Source: an uncultured Gammaproteobacteria bacterium (GTDB lineage: Bacteria > Pseudomonadota > Gammaproteobacteria > Magnimaribacterales > D2472). Taken from it: DNA of 39,052 bases. The notes below the pieces were generated by a model that saw only the letters and a program-made list of their open reading frames with translations, searched no databases and was not told the DNA's origin. Shown here one piece after another: positions 32,618-39,052 of the stretch. A program made the translations under genes and the position numbers. The DNA is taken from contig CAJXAZ010000004.1 in assembly GCA_913050015.1 (NCBI GenBank), forward strand, positions 1 through 39,052, in the 5' to 3' direction. The stretch's first letter is position 1. Each line of letters starts with the position of its first letter.

Positions 32618-34542
32618 AGGCTTTGTTTATTTTCTATCAAGGAGTCAACAACCGAAGGATCTGCAAGGGTGGTGGTGTCTCCAAGATTAGTTAAGTCACC
32701 TTCAGCAATTTTTCTTAAAATTCTTCTCATTATTTTTCCAGATCTAGTTTTTGGAAGACCGGGTGCATTTTGAATTAGTTCAGGTCTAGCTATAGATCCT
32801 ATTTCTTTTGAAACAAATTGCTTGAGCTCATTATTAAGTTCGTCATTAAATTCTTCACCAACCATGAGAGTTACAAATGCATAAATAGCCTGGCCTTTTA
32901 TAGGATGATCAAAACCAACGACAGCAGCTTCAGCTACTTTAGTATGCAGAACAAGCGCGCTTTCAATTTCGGCAGTTCCCAGTCTGTGACCCGAGACGTT
33001 TAGGACATCATCAACCCTTCCTGTTATCCAGTAATAGCCATCCTCATCTCTTCGCGCACCATCTCCTGTAAAGTAGATATCTGGATACATCGAAAAATAT
33101 GTATCGATCATTCTTTCGTGATCACCATAGATACTTCTGATCTGACTAGGCCAAGATTTCTCAATAACTAAATTACCAGAGTTTGCTCCATCAAGTGTTT
33201 TACCTGTCTCATCATACAGTGCCGGCTTAACTCCAAAGAATGGAAGGGTAGCTGACCCAGGTTTTGTAGGCGTAATACCAGCTATTGGTGATATTAATAC
33301 CGAGCCTGTTTCCGTCTGCCACCAAGTATCAATAACATCACACTTAGATTGACCTATTATTCTGTAATACCAGTCCCAAGCTTCTGGGTTTATTGGCTCT
33401 CCAACCGTTCCTAGTATGCGGAGAGAGTTTCTTTTGGTTTTCAGCACAGGTTCATCGCCTTGTGCCATAAGTGCTCTTATAGCAGTCGGTGCTGTATAAA
33501 ATATACTAATGTCATATTTATCGCATATTTCCCAACATCTAGAGGCTGTTGGGTAGGTTGGGACACCTTCAAACATAAGCGTTGTAGCTCCATTTGATAG
33601 GGGACCGTAAAGAATATATGTATGCCCAGTTATCCAACCAACATCAGCAGTACACCAGTATTTATCTTCGGGCTTGATTCCGAATAGATACTTGAAGCTC
33701 ATATGTGCTCCTAGCAAATACCCAGCAGTTGAGTGTAAGACTCCTTTTGGTTTTCCGGTTGAACCAGACGTGTAAAGAATAAATAAAGGATCCTCGGCAT
33801 CCATAGGCTCAACTTCGCAGGTAGTAGCGACCTCTTTAGATACATCTTCGTACCAAACATCTCTAGAAGGATCCCATGAGATATCACCACCGGTTCTTTT
33901 TATAACTAAAGTATTTTTAACATCAGGGCAGCCTTCTAAGGCCTTGTCGACATTCGCCTTTAAAGGAACTTTCTTCCCGCCTCGTAAACCCTCATCGGCA
34001 GTAATAACAATCCTACAATCAGCATCAAGAATTCTATCTTTTAAAGATTCTGGAGAGAAGCCACCAAAAACTACAGAGTGAACAGCTCCAATTCTTGTAC
34101 AAGCAAGCATTGCAAATGCTGCCTCAACAATCATAGGCATATAAATACAAACCCTTGCCCCCTTTACAACACCAAGATTTTTAAGGGTATTTGAAAATTT
34201 ACAAACTTCGTCATGAAGTTCTTGGTATGTTAATTCTCTTGAGTCGCTTGGGTCATCTCCCTCCCAAATCAAAGCAGTCTTATCTGCGTGCTTATCAAGA
34301 TGTCTATCTATACAATTTAAACTTACATTAGTTTTTCCACCTTCAAACCATTTAGCATTGGAGAATTCGTCATTATGAACTCGATCAAAGTCTTCAATCC
34401 ATTCCAAATCATTTCTTGCAAGATCTCCAAAAAATTTTGAAGGGTTTGTGATTGATTGATTGTATAAATCCTTGTATTCATCCATATCTTTTATATATGG
34501 ATTGCTAGAATTTGATTGAGGGTTATAAATATCTTTAGCCAT
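32614..34542 (-). CDS. acs: acetyl-CoA synthetase
   Basis: Acs activates acetate to acetyl-CoA through acetyl-AMP. The 642 residues (E. coli 652) carry the adenylation P-loop YTSGSTGKPKGVLHS, TADVGWITGHTYILYGPL, DTWWQTETGS, and the C-terminal GYYWITGRVDDVLNVSGHR hinge. The regulatory lysine acetylated in Acs is in PKTRSGKIMRRILR. Start MAKDIYNP is preceded by the kinase gene 12 bases away. It overlaps the lipoprotein gene downstream. The enzyme supports acetate scavenging. Confidence 0.97.
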   Translation of the reverse strand: MAKDIYNPQSNSSNPYIKDMDEYKDLYNQSITNPSKFFGDLARNDLEWIEDFDRVHNDEFSNAKWFEGGKTNVSLNCIDRHLDKHADKTALIWEGDDPSDSRELTYQELHDEVCKFSNTLKNLGVVKGARVCIYMPMIVEAAFAMLACTRIGAVHSVVFGGFSPESLKDRILDADCRIVITADEGLRGGKKVPLKANVDKALEGCPDVKNTLVIKRTGGDISWDPSRDVWYEDVSKEVATTCEVEPMDAEDPLFILYTSGSTGKPKGVLHSTAGYLLGAHMSFKYLFGIKPEDKYWCTADVGWITGHTYILYGPLSNGATTLMFEGVPTYPTASRCWEICDKYDISIFYTAPTAIRALMAQGDEPVLKTKRNSLRILGTVGEPINPEAWDWYYRIIGQSKCDVIDTWWQTETGSVLISPIAGITPTKPGSATLPFFGVKPALYDETGKTLDGANSGNLVIEKSWPSQIRSIYGDHERMIDTYFSMYPDIYFTGDGARRDEDGYYWITGRVDDVLNVSGHRLGTAEIESALVLHTKVAEAAVVGFDHPIKGQAIYAFVTLMVGEEFNDELNNELKQFVSKEIGSIARPELIQNAPGLPKTRSGKIMRRILRKIAEGDLTNLGDTTTLADPSVVDSLIENKQSL

Positions 34543-34554
34543 TCTTATTAGTTT

Positions 34555-35220
34555 CTAAATAATAGATGGTTGTGGATTGATAAAATTCTTACCCTTGGGG
34601 TTAGACATTATTGAAGTTACTAAAGATTCATAATCATTTTCGTTAAATTCTAAATCAATATCTGCAGCATTTATTATCAACAAAGGCGCAGCATTGTAGT
34701 CTAGAAAAAATCTAGAATAAGCATCGTTCAGTTTCTCAAGGTAATCCAAGGTTAGATATTGCTCATTAATATTTCCTCTTTTAGTTATCCTATCCTTAAG
34801 CACATCAATAGGGGCCTGAAGGTAGATGACTAGATCCGGAGTAGGGGCATCTAACGTTAAATGATCATATACCTTGTCATACAGATCCATCTCTTCATTT
34901 GAAAGGGTAACTTCGGCAAACAATCTATCTTTTTCTATTAAAAAATCGGCAACTCTAACTGTCTCAAAAAGGCTTCTTTGTTTTAAATCTTGAATTTGCT
35001 GCATCCTTTGGAAAAGGAAAAAAAGCTGTGTTGCTAAAGCAGACTGACTGGGGTTCCTATAAAAATTTTTGAGAAAAGGGTTTTCTGATGGTTGTTCCAG
35101 AAATGCATCATAGTTAAATGTTTCAGCAATTTTATTTGCAAGCGTAGTTTTGCCAACGCCAATTGGCCCTTCGATTGCAATGTATTTTGGAAGTGCTTCT
35201 TCGTTAATAGCTGGCTTCAT
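34555..35220 (-). CDS. deoxynucleoside kinase (dNK family)
   Basis: This 221-residue P-loop kinase belongs to the deoxyadenosine/deoxyguanosine/deoxycytidine kinase family: AIEGPIGVGKTTLANKIAE, then the ENPFLKNFY segment, the ERS-like SLFETVRVADFLIEKDRLF region with catalytic acid, and PDLVIYLQAPIDVLKDRI. Members salvage deoxynucleosides. In many gammaproteobacteria such a gene sits between folK and panB near pcnB; here folK, panB and panC are all missing from the neighbourhood, with pcnB 28 bases upstream and acs 12 bases downstream. The nucleoside preference is not evident. Confidence 0.86.
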   Translation of the reverse strand: MKPAINEEALPKYIAIEGPIGVGKTTLANKIAETFNYDAFLEQPSENPFLKNFYRNPSQSALATQLFFLFQRMQQIQDLKQRSLFETVRVADFLIEKDRLFAEVTLSNEEMDLYDKVYDHLTLDAPTPDLVIYLQAPIDVLKDRITKRGNINEQYLTLDYLEKLNDAYSRFFLDYNAAPLLIINAADIDLEFNENDYESLVTSIMSNPKGKNFINPQPSII

Positions 35221-35248
35221 TTTTAATGATAAAAGTTTTTCTAATAGA

Positions 35249-36484
35249 TTATCTTAACTCGTTATAGAAGCCAAATATTTTTGCTGATTCAGCATCATCT
35301 TTTTCATTCATATTTGAAATAATTGATCCTCTAAGAGAGTCGTCATCTTTTTGAAAGTCCGTCCACCATTTTCCTAATCCACCTTTATCTGCTGCAGCTC
35401 TTTCTCGAACAAGAAGAAAATCATAAGCTGCTCTAAATCTAGGATGCCTTAAAGTTTTGTATGGCTGACTACCAATTCTGCTATGAAGTTTTAATTGCAA
35501 GACCCATATATCTTTTATGTAGCTATTAAATTTTCTAGGTATGGCTGTTAATCTTTGTTGATCTCTTAAAACATCATCCATTGATCTAAAAAACTTTCTA
35601 ATATTTACTTCTCCATTTCTAGTACATTTACTAAGTAATGTTGGCCATAAAAGTGCTGCCATAAGGAATCCAGGAGTTGTAGATTGCTCATTTTTAATTC
35701 TATCATCAGTATTTCTGAGAGCTTGCACCATGACACTGTTAGCAAAATCACTCTTATTTGGATCTGATAGAAGTAGGTATTTATTTAGATTAAAAGAATT
35801 CAATTTAACAAAATTCTTTTCACCCATTCCGCCAAGATAAATTTTACAGAACTCATCAAAGAGTCTTGCATTTGAAATATCAGATAAAAGATGACCCTTG
35901 TCATAGATGGCTTCTTTAATATCGTTATCTATCTTAAAGTCTAATTTGTTACTGAACCTTACTGCTCTGAGACATCTAACTGGATCTTCTTCAAACCTTC
36001 TTTGAGGATCTCCAATAGAAACAATAATTTTTTTATGGATATGCTTGAGTCCTCCATTGTTGTCTTCAATCTTTTTTGTAATCGGGCAATAGTAGAGTGC
36101 ATTTATTGTGAAATCTCTTCTGTGACAATCTTGCTCAAGAGTGCCCCAAATATTATCTCTAAGAATCTTTCCAGATGCATCAGTAATGAGATTTTCACCA
36201 TCTTCTTTCTTTGTATCGCCAGATCTAAATGTTGCAACTTCTAATAATTCAGATCTATTGAACACATGAACCAACTTAAATCTTTTTCCTATAATTCTAG
36301 AGGCTTTAAAGATTTTTCTAACTTGTTCAGGAGTTGCACTTGTAGCTATATCAAAATCTTTAGGCACTATATTTGTTAAAGCATCTCTGACACAACCGCC
36401 TACAAGATAGGCTTGGAAATTATTTTTTTGAAGATCTTCTACGACAGATATAGCAAACTTGCTTATTTTTTTATTATCTAGCAC
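35249..36484 (-). CDS. pcnB: poly(A) polymerase I
   Basis: PcnB adds poly(A) tails that mark RNA for decay. The nucleotidyltransferase head is AYLVGGCVRDALTNIVPKDFDIATSATPEQV, of which GGCVRDAL and DFDIA hold the metal-binding acids; RRDFTINALYY and PVRCLRAVRFSNKLDF are also conserved. The tail region with KPYKTLRHPRFRAAYDFLL-like sequence fits PcnB over CCA-adding enzyme. The start is GTG at 36484; a stop lies six codons upstream and no ATG exists. Non-ATG initiation is also known for E. coli pcnB. It has 411 residues (E. coli about 460). Confidence 0.93.
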   Translation of the reverse strand: MLDNKKISKFAISVVEDLQKNNFQAYLVGGCVRDALTNIVPKDFDIATSATPEQVRKIFKASRIIGKRFKLVHVFNRSELLEVATFRSGDTKKEDGENLITDASGKILRDNIWGTLEQDCHRRDFTINALYYCPITKKIEDNNGGLKHIHKKIIVSIGDPQRRFEEDPVRCLRAVRFSNKLDFKIDNDIKEAIYDKGHLLSDISNARLFDEFCKIYLGGMGEKNFVKLNSFNLNKYLLLSDPNKSDFANSVMVQALRNTDDRIKNEQSTTPGFLMAALLWPTLLSKCTRNGEVNIRKFFRSMDDVLRDQQRLTAIPRKFNSYIKDIWVLQLKLHSRIGSQPYKTLRHPRFRAAYDFLLVRERAAADKGGLGKWWTDFQKDDDSLRGSIISNMNEKDDAESAKIFGFYNELR

Positions 36485-36512
36485 ATGGAACCATGATTTT
36501 TATTTACAGACA

Positions 36513-37100
36513 CTATCCATTTAGCTGTTTTTCTTTTATCTCGTCAAGAGTTTTACAATGAATGCAATGAGTAGCAGTAGGTCTAGCCTCTAGCCTCTTA
36601 ACGCCTATCTCATCACCACAAGAATCACACCAACCGTAGTCATCCTGTTTAACTTTCTCTACTGAAATACCAATTTTATTAATGAGCTTTCTTTCTCTAT
36701 CTCTAGTTCTTAGCTCAAACGCAAATTCTTCTTCTTGAGAGGCTCTATCCATAGGATCTGCATAAGTCTCGCCTTTGGTCTTTAGATGATCAAATGTTTT
36801 TTGCATTTCGTCTGTTAAATGCTCTCTCCATAACAAAAGAACAGCTACGAAATGTTTTTTCATAGCAGCACTCATATATTTTTCGCCTTTCTTTGACTTA
36901 TACGCAGCTATTTTTGATTTATTATTAGCAATAGTTGCCTTTTTAATAGGTGCTTTCTTCTTAATTGCTGAAGTTACCACCTTTTTAGTTACTACTTTTT
37001 TAACCGCTACTTTCTTCTCAGTCGCGACAGTTGTCACCTTTTTAGGAGCTACTTTTTTAACCGGTGCTTTTTTTGTAGTTGTTGCTTTTTTCTGTACCAT
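36513..37100 (-). CDS. dksA: DksA, RNA polymerase-binding transcription factor, with lysine-rich N-terminal extension
   Basis: DksA enters the RNA polymerase secondary channel and, with ppGpp, controls rRNA and amino-acid operons. Residues about 80-195 form a standard DksA: coiled coil with the ADPMDRAS tip (the DxA motif), then the zinc finger CDSCGDEIG...THCIHC. The first 70 residues are extra: a low-complexity Lys/Ala/Val/Thr stretch with repeated KKAP and KKV units (KKAPVKKVAPKK, VAVKKVVTKKVV, KKKAPIKK) like histone H1 tails. The gene precedes pcnB as usual, but gluQ is absent. Confidence 0.95.
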   Translation of the reverse strand: MVQKKATTTKKAPVKKVAPKKVTTVATEKKVAVKKVVTKKVVTSAIKKKAPIKKATIANNKSKIAAYKSKKGEKYMSAAMKKHFVAVLLLWREHLTDEMQKTFDHLKTKGETYADPMDRASQEEEFAFELRTRDRERKLINKIGISVEKVKQDDYGWCDSCGDEIGVKRLEARPTATHCIHCKTLDEIKEKQLNG

Positions 37101-37145
37101 TATTTTTTAAATAAAGTAAATTTTAGGGTGGAGAAAATATCAGAT

Positions 37146-37164
37146 ACTAGGCTAATTAGCTAGT
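37146..37164 (-). repeat. inverted repeat at the end of the PfkB-kinase gene
   Basis: ACTA-G-GCTAATTAGC-TAGT forms an almost perfect 19-base palindrome across the stop codon at 37160-37162. Read on the minus strand it is followed by ATCTGATATTTT, so it might be a weak terminator before dksA. There is no clean T-run, so this is only a suggestion. Confidence 0.3.
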
Positions 37165-38161
37165 CTTTTCTTAATTTATTTAACACTTCTGCATAACCAT
37201 CAGCTGATAATCTAGGCCCAAAAGTCTCAACAACTTTGGAAGAAGCATAGTTACCAAATTTTGCACATTCTTCAAAAGAATGACCTTGAAGATGAGCATG
37301 CATAAAAGAACCAGCAAACATATCACCAGCCCCATTGGTATCTATTGGCGTAATTTTCTCAGCAGGACTTCGATACTCTTGACCCTTATCTACAACGACA
37401 CTTCCTTCTGCACCAACTGTAATCGCAGTCATATACGGTTTATTTTTGTAAAGTTCTATAGCGCTATCAAGATCATCTTTGCCTGAAAATGCTATAGCTT
37501 CATCATCGTTACAAAAAATCATATCTATGCCATATGATTCGATTAAATCAAACTTATCTTTAAACCCATGAACTATGCCAGCATCAGATAGAGAAAGAGC
37601 TTTTAGTACATCCTTTCCCTTGAGATGCTCTAGGACAGATATGACAGCATTAAAATTTTCATCACTTGTCACCATATAGCCTTCTATGTAAAAGATTTTA
37701 GAATTTTCTACTACATCGTAATCAATATCTGAAGAGCCCAAATAAGCACTCACACCAAGCATGCTAATCATTGTTCTTTTTGCATCAGGCGTAACTAAAA
37801 TCAGGCATTTACCAGTAGGCATATCTGTATTTTCATTACTCACACCAATATGATCAACACCAGCTGATCTAAGGCTATCTAAATAATTTTCTCCATCTTT
37901 ATCATCAGCTACCCTGCAAACATGATGACATTTGGAGCCATAGTTGGATGCAGCTACCAAGGAGTTTGTTGCAGAACCTCCGCAATCAGAAACTGATTCA
38001 GAGCCCATTTCAATTAATTTTTCTATTATTGGATTTTGCTCCTCGGCAGATGCCAAGGTCATTGAGTCAGGCTCCATTCCTATACTAGATAAAAATTCAT
38101 GGCTAACTTTATATTGAGTATCAACCAATGCATTTCCAAGAGCGCTTATGTCATATTTCAT
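37160..38161 (-). CDS. PfkB-family (adenosine kinase-like) sugar/nucleoside kinase
   Basis: This 333-residue ribokinase-fold enzyme has the N-terminal ALGNALVDTQYKV, the substrate-binding CGGSATNSLVAASNYG, the central MPTGKCLILVTPDAKRTM and the anion-hole motif DTNGAGDMFAGSF with the catalytic Asp. The pattern is that of adenosine-kinase-like members common in proteobacteria. The substrate (adenosine, inosine or a sugar) cannot be fixed by sequence. It starts one base after the hemL stop, suggesting co-transcription, and ends with a small inverted repeat. Confidence 0.86.
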   Translation of the reverse strand: MKYDISALGNALVDTQYKVSHEFLSSIGMEPDSMTLASAEEQNPIIEKLIEMGSESVSDCGGSATNSLVAASNYGSKCHHVCRVADDKDGENYLDSLRSAGVDHIGVSNENTDMPTGKCLILVTPDAKRTMISMLGVSAYLGSSDIDYDVVENSKIFYIEGYMVTSDENFNAVISVLEHLKGKDVLKALSLSDAGIVHGFKDKFDLIESYGIDMIFCNDDEAIAFSGKDDLDSAIELYKNKPYMTAITVGAEGSVVVDKGQEYRSPAEKITPIDTNGAGDMFAGSFMHAHLQGHSFEECAKFGNYASSKVVETFGPRLSADGYAEVLNKLRKD

Positions 38162-38162
38162 A

Positions 38163-39052
38163 TTAAATTCCTTTGTTAATAATAGTTTTAATGATCGTTA
38201 ATGTTTTTTCAATTTCCAAGTCTGTATGCTTTGCAGAAATAAATCCCGCCTCATACTTAGAAGGAGCAAAGTAAATACCATTTCCTATACAGGCATTTAA
38301 AAATTTTATAAAAATATCATCATCTGTTTTTGATACATCATCGATATTTTTTGGGAGAGTCTCAGAGAAAAAGAAACCAAACATCCCTCCAATCTGACTT
38401 GAAGAAAATGGAATACCAGCAGAATCCATAATATTTTGCATTTCAGATAAAAGCGAAGCTGCCTTGGATTCAAGTCCTTTATATGGATTCTCATCAATAA
38501 TTAAATTTAGTAGAGCTGAACCTGCTGCCATTGCTAGAGGATTACCAGACAGAGTGCCAGCTTGATAGACAGGACCAAGAGGTGCAAGTTGATCCATTAT
38601 CTCTTGCTTGCCTCCAAATGCGCCTACAGGAAGCCCTCCTCCTATTACTTTTCCAAGTGCTGTTAGGTCTGGAACAATACCAAATACCTCTTGAGCTCCT
38701 CCAAGCGAAACTCTAAAGCCGCTCATAACCTCATCAAAAATTAGAATAGAACCATTCGCTGTTGTAACCTCTCTTAAAAGTTTAAGAAAATCTATATCTC
38801 CGGGAACAAAGCCCATATTTCCAGCAATAGGTTCAACTATTACAGCTGCAAGATCATCTTTAACGCTCTCAAATACTTTTAAGAACTCTTCTTTGTTATT
38901 AAAAGGACAGCTAAGAGTATGCTTTGCTAGATCTTTGGGAATGCCAGGGGAATCAGGCAGGCCAAAGGTCAAAACACCTGATCCAGCTTTGATTAATAGA
39001 GAGTCAACATGGCCGTGATAGCAACCGTCAAATTTTATGATTTTGTCTCTGT
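38163..39052 (-). CDS. hemL: glutamate-1-semialdehyde 2,1-aminomutase (5' end beyond window)
   Basis: HemL makes 5-aminolevulinate from glutamate-1-semialdehyde, feeding heme synthesis by the C5 pathway. The frame is open to the window edge: it reads RDKIIKFDGCYHGHVDSLL, then AGSGVLTFGLPDSPG and further downstream IFDEVMSGFRV, with the PLP lysine in LGKVIGGGLPVGAFGG. About 296 of the usual 427 or so residues are visible, so the N-terminal third is missing. No start codon is in the window; a TTG at 38972 is internal, because homology continues upstream of it. Confidence 0.95.
   Translation of the reverse strand, partial: RDKIIKFDGCYHGHVDSLLIKAGSGVLTFGLPDSPGIPKDLAKHTLSCPFNNKEEFLKVFESVKDDLAAVIVEPIAGNMGFVPGDIDFLKLLREVTTANGSILIFDEVMSGFRVSLGGAQEVFGIVPDLTALGKVIGGGLPVGAFGGKQEIMDQLAPLGPVYQAGTLSGNPLAMAAGSALLNLIIDENPYKGLESKAASLLSEMQNIMDSAGIPFSSSQIGGMFGFFFSETLPKNIDDVSKTDDDIFIKFLNACIGNGIYFAPSKYEAGFISAKHTDLEIEKTLTIIKTIINKGI

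Noticed and set aside
1..39052. CRISPR arrays, tRNA or rRNA genes, insertion sequences, prophage or defence islands
   Set aside because: No regularly spaced repeats, no transposase, integrase or nuclease genes and no cloverleaf were seen; nearly all DNA is accounted for by housekeeping genes.
38972..39052. reading hemL as starting at 38972
   Set aside because: The codon there is an internal TTG; conserved HemL residues (KIIKFDGCYHGH) continue upstream to the window edge, so the gene is cut by the window.

Overview
The window is a gene-dense, strongly AT-rich (about one third G+C by eye) chromosomal segment from a free-living gammaproteobacterium. Several blocks have the gammaproteobacterial core order: rsgA/orn back to back, ubiE-ubiJ-ubiB-tatABC, miaB-ybeZ-ybeY-corC-lnt, zapA-6S RNA-fau opposite pepP-ubiH, rpmE opposite priA, tsaE-amiC, and dksA-pcnB. 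The low G+C, many overlapping genes, near absence of spacers and lack of mobile DNA suggest a streamlined marine lineage. The SAR86 clade is my best guess, but this is inference and no marker gene here proves it.

Layout. 1-4.8 kb: a minus-strand run rsgA, ubiE, ubiJ, ubiB, tatA, tatB, tatC (ubiquinone synthesis and Tat export). 4.8-11.3 kb: orn, a convergent DUF1820 gene, then a plus-strand run miaB, ybeZ, ybeY, corC, lnt and an L,D-transpeptidase, ending in a nested hairpin terminator. 11.4-13.5 kb: a fused enoyl-CoA hydratase/3-hydroxyacyl-CoA dehydrogenase. 13.5-13.85 kb: the only spacer over 300 bases; it holds a near-consensus promoter, a folded leader and a 28-codon membrane-peptide ORF ahead of a glutathione peroxidase. 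14.4-18.9 kb: rpiA, ilvA and a DUF5916 outer-membrane protein. 18.9-24.2 kb: fau, 6S RNA, zapA and a ZapB-like coiled coil, opposite pepP and ubiH; then rpmB, sixA, dut, rpmE. 24.2-32.2 kb: priA, amiC, tsaE, a membrane-anchored paraoxonase-like propeller, an alpha/beta hydrolase, a NUDT19-like Nudix hydrolase and a LACTB2-like metallo-beta-lactamase-fold protein. 31.8-39.05 kb: a long minus-strand run hemL (cut by the window edge), a PfkB kinase, dksA, pcnB, a deoxynucleoside kinase, acs, a small lipoprotein and a small membrane protein.

Functionally the window covers ubiquinone synthesis (ubiE, ubiJ, ubiB, ubiH), envelope building (tat, lnt, L,D-transpeptidase, amiC), tRNA and ribosome maturation (miaB, ybeY, tsaE, rsgA, rpmB, rpmE), RNA turnover (orn, pcnB), growth-rate control (6S RNA, DksA) and acyl-CoA/acetate metabolism. 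I found no CRISPR array, tRNA, rRNA, insertion sequence, prophage or defence island. The least explained parts are the structured leader with its small ORF near 13.6-13.8 kb, the membrane-fused paraoxonase-like protein, the histone-H1-like tail on DksA, and the two unknown small genes after acs.
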